From Methylococcaceae bacterium (GTDB lineage Bacteria; Pseudomonadota; Gammaproteobacteria; Methylococcales; Methylomonadaceae): 5,599 nucleotides of DNA. The stretch covers positions 1 to 5,599 of the forward strand of contig JAUYMX010000299.1 of NCBI GenBank assembly GCA_030699345.1, given 5' to 3'. A model generated the notes under the pieces. It was not told the origin of the DNA, ran no database searches, and worked only from the letters and a program-made list of their open reading frames with translations. A program made the position numbers and the translations under genes. Shown here in pieces: positions 1 to 5,599 of the stretch; within the stretch, counting starts at the first letter, position 1, and the number at the start of each line of letters is the position of its first letter.

Positions 1-45
1 CTGAAAATTAACGATGATTCGCTAATCTTTGTAACTTGAATTAAG

Positions 46-130
46 TGGTGCGAATGGAGAGACTCGAACTCTCACAGGATAACCTACTGGAACCTAAATC
101 CAGCGCGTCTACCAGTTCCGCCACATTCGC
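46..130 (-). tRNA. tRNA-Leu, anticodon UAG (reads CUA and related CUN codons)
   Basis: On the minus strand this 85-base stretch folds into a complete class II tRNA. The 7-bp acceptor stem pairs 124-130 with 50-56 (GCGAATG with CATTCGC), followed by discriminator A at 49 and an encoded CCA at 46-48. The T arm is GAGAG-TTCGAGT-CTCTC at 57-73. The anticodon stem is CTGGA/TCCAG with the seven-base loop TTTAGGT, which places anticodon TAG at 94-96. The 13-base variable region at 74-86 can form a short AGG/CCT stem, as expected for leucine tRNAs, and the D arm contains the usual GGTAGACGC stretch. No stem is broken, so the gene should be functional. It stands alone here, with no second tRNA beside it. 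Confidence 0.97.
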
Positions 131-146
131 ACTTGAATGAAAAGCG

Positions 147-176
147 ATTATAGCCGTATTAATGTCAGTTCAACAA
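147..176 (-). promoter_or_regulatory. Probable sigma-70 promoter of the tRNA-Leu gene
   Basis: The minus strand carries a perfect TATAAT at 152-147, 16 bases before the tRNA 5' end, which would put transcription start a few bases ahead of the mature tRNA. The -35 element is less clear: TTGTTG at 176-171 gives an 18-base spacer, and TTGAAC at 173-168 gives 15. The -10 match and its position are what support the call; the -35 assignment is inference. Confidence 0.6.
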
Positions 177-237
177 GCTATAACTACCTTATTTAAACAA
201 AAAAGATCTTTGTAAATGAAAAATCACCAGCAATGAC

Positions 238-265
238 TTGGTTTTTAGTGCGTTCAATCTATTAT
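238..265 (+). promoter_or_regulatory. Possible sigma-70 promoter of the 83-residue protein gene
   Basis: TTGGTT at 238-243 and TATTAT at 260-265 are separated by 16 bases and lie about 47 bases before the start codon. The -10 element matches five of six consensus bases and the -35 only three. The stretch is AT-rich, so a chance match is quite possible. I saw no sigma-28 or sigma-54 type flagellar promoter in the same spacer. Confidence 0.3.
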
Positions 266-300
266 TAACACATTAAGATAATCAAAGTTAAATACGTCAC

Positions 301-305
301 AGGAG
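301..305 (+). promoter_or_regulatory. Strong ribosome binding site for the 83-residue protein
   Basis: AGGAG lies 7 bases before the ATG at 313, an optimal match and spacing. It is the main reason to accept the short reading frame downstream as a real gene and to fix its start. Confidence 0.7.
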
Positions 306-312
306 TACTGAA

Positions 313-564
313 ATGAACATATCTCCATCAAGTAGCGCCACTTTATTAATTAACAATGCTCAACGTAAATCATCAGATGCTGCGCAGACCATTGCAACAC
401 TACCAATTCAAAAGGATGAAATCGGCAGCTCTGAATTTAACTCATCAGATGTAATCAAGCCTATATTGAGTTTGAAAGAAGCCGAATTAGAAACATCAGT
501 CGCTGCTAAATTAATTACTGCTGACAAAAAAATGCTTGGATCAATACTAGACATCCACGCATAG
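313..564 (+). CDS. Small protein of unknown function, weakly flagellar rod/hook-like
   Basis: This 83-residue protein has a near-ideal AGGAG ribosome site and no overlap with another gene, so it is probably expressed. It has no signal peptide, membrane segment or cysteine. The N-terminus (MNISPSSSATLLINNAQ, residues 1-17) and the C-terminus (residues 52-83, including AAKLITADKKMLGSILDI) recall the paired terminal helices of flagellar rod and hook proteins, where an N-terminal stretch with a conserved Asn and a C-terminal 'AN..VI.TADEML..LLDI' pattern form one coiled coil. The middle is polar and low in complexity. Rod and hook proteins are much longer, so if related this is a miniature form lacking the central domain; small Ser/Ala-rich motility-associated proteins are an alternative. 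The resemblance is by eye only and no flagellar gene is nearby. It runs convergently into the radical SAM gene, 2 bases away. Confidence 0.72.
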   Translation: MNISPSSSATLLINNAQRKSSDAAQTIATLPIQKDEIGSSEFNSSDVIKPILSLKEAELETSVAAKLITADKKMLGSILDIHA

Positions 565-566
565 AT

Positions 567-1418
567 TTAGTTACTTACAGACACGGTAAATCCTAATTGC
601 CTAATCTGATCTGCAAATTCATTCAATATCTCTGCTGACAGTTTCTCTAACTTAACAGACTCTGGCTGAAATGAAGGCCTCGCCAAGGTATAGAGCAAAA
701 CTTCTTTAAGCCTAACGCTCTTGTTAATCTTCTTTAGCATATTAAGCAATGCGACCCTCTCAGATAATGGCAATCCGCCGCTATCATAATCAACCACGCA
801 AGTTTGCAATTTGGTGTGACATAGCTCAGCTGATAACATCAAATTTTGCAAACTCAACTGGCAGCTTTGTCCGGCATGATTGATTAACTGTCGGCCTTCT
901 TCGGTAGCGCTATCGAATTTAAACCAGACTTCACCTCCGTACTCATTCAGTTTTTTCAAACCTCTTTGTACCTCAGCTCGATGCACCAGACTGCCGTTAG
1001 TAATCAACACAAAACGACTCACAGGAAAAACGCCCAGCTCTGTGGCAATATCACCTATCAATGATACCGCTCTATCAAACCCCTTGAGACTGGTCGGCTC
1101 GCCATTACCGGAGATAGCAATATCTTTGATAACGCGATTGATTTTATCAACCTGAAAGTCATGATAGAAACTGCCGTTAAGCACGTAATCAAGAAAAAAC
1201 CTGAGCTCCCTTTCCAGCAACTCAAAATCCATCGGCGGCGCAACCCCAACAGTAAGATTGGGCACCTGACAATAAATACAGCGCCAATTGCAAGCATTAT
1301 TCGTATTGAAATTAATACCTATCGACAACCCTCCCGACCTGCGCGAAATGACAGGATAAACGTATTTCAAGCCCGCAATATCACGACTATGATTTGTAGT
1401 GGTCAATTTGGAAGTCAT
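567..1418 (-). CDS. Uncharacterised radical SAM protein
   Basis: The 283-residue product carries the canonical CxxxCxxC cluster-binding motif (C43, C47, C50, in ACNWRCIYCQ), which binds a [4Fe-4S] cluster that cleaves S-adenosylmethionine to start radical chemistry. Further core motifs follow in order: SGNGEPT at 103-109, the counterpart of the GGE(P) motif that contacts SAM; ITNGS at 139-143; and VWFKFDSA at 164-171. This set resembles COG0731-type proteins, related to the TYW1 group, and similar uncharacterised proteins occur in many beta- and gammaproteobacteria. There is no Cys-rich SPASM extension, so it probably has a single cluster. The substrate is unknown. The ATG follows an in-frame stop by only two codons, which fixes the longest frame, but I see no Shine-Dalgarno sequence before it; translation may be weak or coupled to the NYN gene 39 bases upstream. 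Family call is firm, function is open. Confidence 0.92.
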   Translation of the reverse strand: MTSKLTTTNHSRDIAGLKYVYPVISRRSGGLSIGINFNTNNACNWRCIYCQVPNLTVGVAPPMDFELLERELRFFLDYVLNGSFYHDFQVDKINRVIKDIAISGNGEPTSLKGFDRAVSLIGDIATELGVFPVSRFVLITNGSLVHRAEVQRGLKKLNEYGGEVWFKFDSATEEGRQLINHAGQSCQLSLQNLMLSAELCHTKLQTCVVDYDSGGLPLSERVALLNMLKKINKSVRLKEVLLYTLARPSFQPESVKLEKLSAEILNEFADQIRQLGFTVSVSN

Positions 1419-1457
1419 GTAGTGCTAACAGCAAGACAAAAATAAATTTTCACTAGA

Positions 1458-2138
1458 TTACAAACCAGCAAATTTGGTTATTTTTTGTTGGTTATAAGTA
1501 ATTTTGTTGTCGGTAACAGAAATAATGCTCTGTTTAACTAAAGCCTCAAATAAATCATCTACATTCAAAGAATCAGCCTTAAACTTGCTTTTAATACTAT
1601 TAATCAGCGTTTCTTTTTTTACTGGCCGGTTTTTATGATGATTCACCAAGTGAATGCAATATTCCTGCAAGTAGGATTGTTTACTTTGTAATGGTCCAGG
1701 TTCTAAAACTACAGGTTGAGTATTTTTGTTAGTGCCAATTCTCTTCGCACTACGCTGCTGGCTTTTTAGTAAATTGACCACATGATCCAAATCGGCATCG
1801 TTAGAAACAATGTCAAAATGCGCATACTCTGGCAACTGAGCCATCAAGAAACCCGCCCAAAAAGCAATACCAAAATCTGCGGCATTTTTACCACCATTTG
1901 GCATCTTAAGAATTTTTAAGCGATTGTCATTCACCGTAGCCGTTAGCGACACAATCCAATCTACTGGAACCTTAGCCCCGCTTGCTGCATAGCAAATAAC
2001 TACCTGAGAATACTGCTCTAAATGATTAATCAACTCGTTAACTTGGCTAGGGCAATTTTCCAAGTCAATAAATAACACCTTAGTAGTGCTTTTGGCCGAC
2101 CCTGAATTTGCCTGTTGAGATTGCTCAATTACTGTCAT
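1458..2138 (-). CDS. PIN-like/NYN-type putative nuclease with C-terminal winged-helix-like region
   Basis: This 226-residue protein begins with a polar tail (1-18) and then a PIN-like fold. Acidic residues sit at the expected places: D25 with E27 and N28 in VLFIDLENC (21-29), D88 in KNAADFGIAF (84-93), and D114, D116 and D118 in VSNDADLDHV (111-120). Such clusters bind the divalent metal in PIN and NYN RNases, and the arrangement best fits the NYN group. After a linker rich in Lys and Gln (about 125-155), residues 160-218 look like a small helix-turn-helix or winged-helix unit ending in a short beta hairpin (SIISVTDNKITYN), reminiscent of nucleic-acid-binding modules attached to other NYN proteins. 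RNA cleavage is thus inferred, and the target is unknown. The ATG directly follows an in-frame TAG and has only a weak GGA at 2147-2149 as ribosome site. It lies 84 bases after fhcC on the same strand. Confidence 0.87.
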   Translation of the reverse strand: MTVIEQSQQANSGSAKSTTKVLFIDLENCPSQVNELINHLEQYSQVVICYAASGAKVPVDWIVSLTATVNDNRLKILKMPNGGKNAADFGIAFWAGFLMAQLPEYAHFDIVSNDADLDHVVNLLKSQQRSAKRIGTNKNTQPVVLEPGPLQSKQSYLQEYCIHLVNHHKNRPVKKETLINSIKSKFKADSLNVDDLFEALVKQSIISVTDNKITYNQQKITKFAGL

Positions 2139-2222
2139 CTAAATAATCCATATTGAATCGAGATCAATCTCAACATTTGCTTTTAACAATTGCAGAAATG
2201 CTTGATCATCCGTTTTAAACCA
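2139..2222 (-). other. fhcC-NYN spacer, stop-free in the fhcC frame for 27 codons
   Basis: The spacer is exactly 28 codons long. Read on from the fhcC stop TAA in the same frame it gives 27 sense codons (beginning WFKTDD, then AFLQLLKANVEIDLD, ending SIWII) and a TAG that touches the NYN start codon. The peptide has a plausible amphipathic composition but no good start codon or ribosome site, and FhcC already ends where its family normally ends. It also contains a small inverted repeat, GAGATTGATCTC, with no T-run behind it, so I see no rho-independent terminator. It may be plain spacer or a decayed coding remnant. Confidence 0.35.
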
Positions 2223-3038
2223 TTATCCCAGCTTAACCAGCACCTCACCTCGCCCAATCTCTGACATATCTCCTGCGTAACGCTGGACGCGATTAAACGC
2301 GACTGAGGCATCAGCAAATTTGGAATTCAGTTTTTTGAACGATGCAAACAGGATGGGTAAAAACGCCAACGTGTGCGCTCCACAATCGTTAAAGCTGGCT
2401 GACAATTGCGGCTGATTCCAAAGCAACAAGGTACCTCGACGCATCGCATACCCTAAAAAACGACCGGTTTGACCCATGACTGCGATAGTCCCTGCGGTCA
2501 TGCGCGAGCCGCAATAATCGCCGGCATTACCTTCAATCAAAATATTGCCTCGACGCATGTGATCTCCGGCCCGTTCGCCAACGTTACCCTTTACCAAAAT
2601 AGTGCCGCCTTTCATGCCCATTTTATTACCGGGCAGCGCACCACCCAAGAAATCGCCAGCGTTTCCGGTAATTTTGATAAAACCTTTTTTCATCTCGCAA
2701 CCGGCGTAAAGACCGACATCACCATCAACTACGATTTCGCCAGACTTAATACCAAAGCCCAGATAAGCACCCGCATCACCTTCAACCTTGATTGAACCGC
2801 CCTGAAGCTCTTTCCCAATAAAATCCAATTTTGCGAAGCTGTTTTTAATAATAATGGCTTGGGTATCTGAACCTGAAATCGTGAACAGCTCATCAACTCT
2901 TACTTTGCGTTTGCCTGTTTGTAATTCCAGCGCAGCAATCTGAACAGGTTCTAAATTTTCGAGCAAATGAGGTACTAGCGGCGACATATCCACACGCTGA
3001 TCCGGCCTGTGTTTTAGCGTAAAGGTTAAGGCACTCAT
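2223..3038 (-). CDS. fhcC: Formyltransferase/hydrolase complex subunit C (FwdC/FmdC-like beta-helix protein)
   Basis: This 271-residue subunit is homologous to subunit C of archaeal formylmethanofuran dehydrogenase and to the C-terminal GXGXG domain of glutamate synthase. Residues 80-205 hold at least six turns of a right-handed beta-helix with the pattern G-x-[AV]-G-x-x-x-G-x-x-M-x-x-G-x-I-x-[VI]-x-G: turns start near G87, G106, G125, G151, G170 and G189, with a small insertion (GALPGNKMG) at 133-141. No catalytic or metal-binding motif is visible, which fits a structural role holding the other Fhc subunits in the cytoplasmic complex. The C-terminus (RYAGDM...GRGEVLVKLG) matches the usual family ending, so the gene is full length. 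Its ATG overlaps the fhcD stop by 4 bases, with an AGGAG site inside the end of fhcD. Confidence 0.96.
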   Translation of the reverse strand: MSALTFTLKHRPDQRVDMSPLVPHLLENLEPVQIAALELQTGKRKVRVDELFTISGSDTQAIIIKNSFAKLDFIGKELQGGSIKVEGDAGAYLGFGIKSGEIVVDGDVGLYAGCEMKKGFIKITGNAGDFLGGALPGNKMGMKGGTILVKGNVGERAGDHMRRGNILIEGNAGDYCGSRMTAGTIAVMGQTGRFLGYAMRRGTLLLWNQPQLSASFNDCGAHTLAFLPILFASFKKLNSKFADASVAFNRVQRYAGDMSEIGRGEVLVKLG

Positions 3039-3931
3039 GCCATAATCTCCTGTAAATGAAAGTGAAATGGGCCCAATTTTCCGCCATAGTTACCAGCGCT
3101 GATGCGTTTAATGCCGTTAGCGGCACCCAAATCACATACAGCTTGAATACCCACTCGCATGGCTTTATCAATATCTTCTTTAGTTAAACCGTCGATAACA
3201 ATTTCCATCACCGATTCGATTTCAGGCGACAAATCGGTCTTGGTCGCACCTTTTAAGGTAGGGCAAAAAGCATCGTTGGTGGATGCACCCAAGGATTTGT
3301 ATTTTGAACCGACTTTAGAGCCCGAACGCACCACGCCTCCAGGAAACGGCATAATGACATTTGGAATTTTGCGCATTTCTTCAATCGCCGCTTCGCAAGC
3401 AGCCAAGGCTTGAGGTTGTGATTCGGCCAGCACTAAAAAGTTACCACCGCCCACTGCTTCGACTTGCCCAGTAGTGGCTTCGGTTAAAAACTCGCCATCC
3501 ATCACCGGAATTCGCCAATAACGCTTCCCGTCAATGAGCTTGGCCACCTGAAAGCCATCGCCAAAATAACGCAGGTTTTTACCCAACGCGATGCGTGTGC
3601 CGCCGTCGATACCGGCAAACAAAGCCGATGTCGGTGAGGTTAATACACATTGGCCTGCCCGCGTTTCCAGCTGCTTGGCCAAGCCTTTACCGCCCATTGC
3701 AAAAATCATAATAGACACGCCAGGCCGTCCATCGGGAGTTTCAGAAGGATCCAACACTCGTTCTATGCCTGCTTCGCAACCGCAAGCAATGACCGAAGTA
3801 GCAAAGCCTGTCATCGCCTGCGCGGAAATCATCGCCCATTTTTCATTTTGGGCAGTGATGATGGCGCGGGTCGCCTTCATCGGAAACGCTTCTGCAAAGG
3901 TCGCGTCTATAGTTACGCCGTTAATAATCAT
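3035..3931 (-). CDS. fhcD: Formylmethanofuran:H4MPT formyltransferase homolog, Fhc complex subunit D
   Basis: At 298 residues this matches the usual length of the archaeal Ftr family, with which it aligns by motif from end to end. Recognisable segments are the start MIINGVTIDATFAEAFPMKATR (here residues 1-22), CGCEAGIE at 50-57, TPDGRPGV at 65-72, the Gly-rich FAMGGKGL at 77-84, and GGVVRSGSKVGSKYKSLGAST from about 198. In bacteria the enzyme runs in the direction formyl-H4MPT plus methylofuran to formyl-methylofuran plus H4MPT, passing the C1 unit to the hydrolase FhcA inside the same complex. It begins inside the last codon of fhcA (ATGA overlap) behind a GGAG site and ends in another ATGA overlap with fhcC, so all three genes form one translationally linked unit. 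No damaged motif is seen. Confidence 0.97.
   Translation of the reverse strand: MIINGVTIDATFAEAFPMKATRAIITAQNEKWAMISAQAMTGFATSVIACGCEAGIERVLDPSETPDGRPGVSIMIFAMGGKGLAKQLETRAGQCVLTSPTSALFAGIDGGTRIALGKNLRYFGDGFQVAKLIDGKRYWRIPVMDGEFLTEATTGQVEAVGGGNFLVLAESQPQALAACEAAIEEMRKIPNVIMPFPGGVVRSGSKVGSKYKSLGASTNDAFCPTLKGATKTDLSPEIESVMEIVIDGLTKEDIDKAMRVGIQAVCDLGAANGIKRISAGNYGGKLGPFHFHLQEIMA
3047..3051 (-). promoter_or_regulatory. Ribosome binding site of fhcC within the end of fhcD
   Basis: AGGAG on the minus strand lies 8 bases before the fhcC ATG (3038-3036). It sits in the last codons of fhcD, so ribosomes finishing fhcD can restart on fhcC, which should help keep the subunits in proportion. Confidence 0.7.
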
Positions 3932-5595
3932 GCCACATCTCCATTCAGCGGATGCACAGTAATACTGCCGCGTCCGTCTTCGGTAATTTCATCATCACTG
4001 ATCTTAAAATTGCCCAGCTTCATGGTCAGATAGCGATCGAAATAATCTTTCAAACCTTTTTCGACCGATGGATCGTAGTCAGGCTGAACGACGTGCGTTG
4101 TGCCCCATTTTATAGAGACCACCTTGCCGTCAACGACAACCAATTGACCGTCTTTAAATACATAATCGGGTTTTTCGAACATCTTTTGACGATCGACGTT
4201 ATCGGTATACACCGTAATATCCGCCCAATTGCCCGCACTTAAACCGCCCCGGTCTTTCAGGCCAATCAGCTTAGCCGCACCGGCGCGGGTCATGATGGCA
4301 ATTTCCTGCAAGGTATATTCACGCTCTATTGACGCCAGCGTGGTCATCTTTTGTGCTTCAGGATGAAGCGTGGACAGCACATCGTTACGGAATGTTCTGT
4401 CCATCAATAAACGGATCAAATGCGGATAACTGGTGAACGGCGCGCCGTTGGGATGATCGGTGGTTAAGAAAATACGCCAAGGATCATTGACCAACAAGAA
4501 GGTTTCCAAGCCAATCGCCCATTGCAAAGCATTGACAAAACTTTGATCCTTGTACTTGAACGGAATCACGCCACAACCGGCATCGCACTCAATATCCATG
4601 GTCACCCATTTGTTTGGGCTGGCCAGCTTGTGATTAGCATGCTGACGCATATTGTCGCCGGAAGCCGTGACTGTTTGACCAAACAGAATCTGCCCGACAT
4701 CGATGGTGATATTTTTATTGTTATTGACCGCTTCGGCAATTTGCGCCGCGCCGGAAGAAAATTTGAAATCACCTTCTGTGCCGTAACTGTGGAACTGGAT
4801 ATGCGTCAAGTGCATCGGCAAACCGCCAATACCTTGGATAGTATCTAACGTAGTTTGAACGTTACCGGGCACCCCAAGATTACAGCCATGGACATGCAAT
4901 GGATGAGACACGCCCAATTCTTTAACCGCTGTCGCCAGCACGTGCAAAATATCGCGGGGAGTAACACCGTAATGAGCGTTTTGCTCGTCGAGATCGAGTT
5001 TACGTTGGTTAAATTTAAACGCATTGATGCCGCCGGGATTCACCACCTTAACGCCAATCGCTTTAGCGGAATGCATCGTCCAAGCCACATAATCGTTAAT
5101 GGCTTTTTGATCTTTTTTGGCAGTCAGCAAGCGCAGAAAATAATCATCGCTGCCCAACATCACGTAACCGCCTTTATCCAGAATCGGAATATCGCCCATT
5201 TCCATATGCGCTTGACGGGCATTAATCGGCAATACGGCAGGTTCAAAACCGGCGGTATAGCCCATTTCAGCATAACGATAGCCGGTCACAAACGTGCTGG
5301 GCATCGCATGACCGCAGCCGGAACGGCAGATATGCGTGCTGGCTACCGGATCTTGACGATGGTCTTCCGGCAATAAGGTCCGGGCAATATTGCCTTTGCC
5401 GCCGCCGATGTGCGTGTGCATATCGATCGCGCCGGACATCACCACTTTGCCCTTCAGGTCGTATTCCTTATCGATCAGAAAATCGCCAGTCGGCTTGTTG
5501 ACGATGCGTCCATCCTGAATGTAAATGTCTTGCTGTTGCCCATCAATCCCGCTGGCAGGATCGTAAACAACGCCACCTGTTAATCTAATTAACAT
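3928..5595 (-). CDS. fhcA: Formyl-methylofuran hydrolase, Fhc complex subunit A (FwdA/FmdA-like amidohydrolase)
   Basis: This 555-residue protein is the catalytic hydrolase that releases formate from formyl-methylofuran, the last step of the H4MPT-linked formaldehyde oxidation route. It belongs to the amidohydrolase superfamily and its length is normal for FhcA/FwdA. Visible metal-site candidates are the HxH of GAIDMHTHIGGGKG (H60, H62), K183 in GVKVVNPGG as the likely carboxylated lysine, HVHGCNLG (H234, H236), THIQFHSYG (H265, H269) and the late Asp in TTDHPNG (D380). The small N-terminal beta domain (1-52) and its C-terminal return (from about 440, with NWADITVYT) are typical of the superfamily. 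Assignment of single ligands is by family pattern, not by alignment. The start MLIRLTGGVVYDPASG is the family start; only 4 bases precede it, so its ribosome site and the expected upstream fhcB lie outside the window. Confidence 0.97.
   Translation of the reverse strand: MLIRLTGGVVYDPASGIDGQQQDIYIQDGRIVNKPTGDFLIDKEYDLKGKVVMSGAIDMHTHIGGGKGNIARTLLPEDHRQDPVASTHICRSGCGHAMPSTFVTGYRYAEMGYTAGFEPAVLPINARQAHMEMGDIPILDKGGYVMLGSDDYFLRLLTAKKDQKAINDYVAWTMHSAKAIGVKVVNPGGINAFKFNQRKLDLDEQNAHYGVTPRDILHVLATAVKELGVSHPLHVHGCNLGVPGNVQTTLDTIQGIGGLPMHLTHIQFHSYGTEGDFKFSSGAAQIAEAVNNNKNITIDVGQILFGQTVTASGDNMRQHANHKLASPNKWVTMDIECDAGCGVIPFKYKDQSFVNALQWAIGLETFLLVNDPWRIFLTTDHPNGAPFTSYPHLIRLLMDRTFRNDVLSTLHPEAQKMTTLASIEREYTLQEIAIMTRAGAAKLIGLKDRGGLSAGNWADITVYTDNVDRQKMFEKPDYVFKDGQLVVVDGKVVSIKWGTTHVVQPDYDPSVEKGLKDYFDRYLTMKLGNFKISDDEITEDGRGSITVHPLNGDVA
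3939..3942 (-). promoter_or_regulatory. Ribosome binding site of fhcD within the end of fhcA
   Basis: GGAG on the minus strand lies 7 bases before the fhcD ATG (3931-3929), inside the final codons of fhcA. This confirms the overlapping start and supports coupled translation. Confidence 0.65.
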
Positions 5596-5599
5596 ACTG

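Noticed and set aside
46..130. tRNA-Leu as an integration site for a mobile element
   Set aside because: No integrase gene and no direct repeat of the tRNA 3' end is found elsewhere in the window.
202..211. Ten-base palindrome AAAGATCTTT in the tRNA/small gene spacer
   Set aside because: It has no loop, no second copy in the spacer and no placement against a promoter that would mark it as an operator; chance in AT-rich DNA is likely.
200..312. Flagellar-type sigma-28 or sigma-54 promoter before the small gene
   Set aside because: Neither a TAAA-N15-GCCGATAA-like pair nor a TGGC-N-TTGC-like pair is present; only a weak sigma-70-like match is seen.
880..1445. Open frames on the plus strand and a second minus-strand frame inside the radical SAM gene
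   Set aside because: They lie wholly or mainly opposite or out of frame with a gene carrying clear radical SAM motifs, have no ribosome sites, and their peptides look like shadow translations.
2161..2185. Inverted repeat GAGATTGATCTC after fhcC as a terminator
   Set aside because: The stem is only 4-5 bp with a 2-4 base loop and no T-run follows on the minus strand, so it does not meet the usual intrinsic terminator pattern.
2570..2800. Repeated Gly-rich pattern in fhcC considered as a DNA repeat array
   Set aside because: The periodicity is in the protein (beta-helix turns of about 19-20 residues) and the DNA copies have diverged; it is the normal GXGXG fold, not a CRISPR or tandem repeat.
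3650..5376. Several long plus-strand open frames opposite fhcA and fhcD, up to 173 codons
   Set aside because: They are antisense to strongly conserved enzymes; their length reflects the base composition of the real genes, and no domain or ribosome site supports them.

Overview
The window looks like chromosomal DNA from a methylotrophic proteobacterium. The main evidence is on the right half of the minus strand: three consecutive, overlapping genes for the formyltransferase/hydrolase complex (fhcA, fhcD, fhcC), which belongs to the tetrahydromethanopterin (H4MPT)-linked C1 oxidation route. That complex is typical of methanotrophs and other methylotrophs. The modest base composition, proteobacterial-style ribosome sites and a CCA-encoding tRNA would fit a type I methanotroph (Methylococcales) or a Methylophilaceae member; the window alone does not decide between them.

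Layout. 46-130 (-): tRNA-Leu(UAG) with a good -10 box upstream. 131-312: AT-rich spacer holding the divergent tRNA promoter and a possible promoter and clear ribosome site for the next gene. 313-564 (+): an 83-residue protein of unproven function whose two ends faintly resemble flagellar rod/hook proteins. 567-1418 (-): an uncharacterised radical SAM protein, convergent with the small gene and only 2 bases from it. 1458-2138 (-): a PIN-like/NYN-type putative nuclease with a C-terminal helical, probably winged-helix, region. 2223-3038, 3035-3931 and 3928-5595 (-): fhcC, fhcD and fhcA, joined by ATGA overlaps of 4 bases. The window ends 4 bases before the fhcA start codon, so fhcB, the usual upstream partner, would lie just beyond the right edge.

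How the genes work together. FhcD moves the formyl group from formyl-H4MPT to methylofuran, FhcA hydrolyses formyl-methylofuran to formate, and FhcC is a structural beta-helix subunit. The NYN and radical SAM genes follow in the same direction with gaps of 84 and 39 bases and no convincing terminator, so they could be co-transcribed with fhc, although nothing in their sequences ties them to C1 metabolism. The fhc genes appear more GC-rich than the two downstream genes and the small plus-strand gene.

I found no CRISPR array, insertion sequence, phage gene or obvious new system. The most open questions are the two conserved-looking but unassigned proteins downstream of fhc, the small flagellin-rod-like protein, and a stop-free 27-codon stretch between fhcC and the NYN gene.
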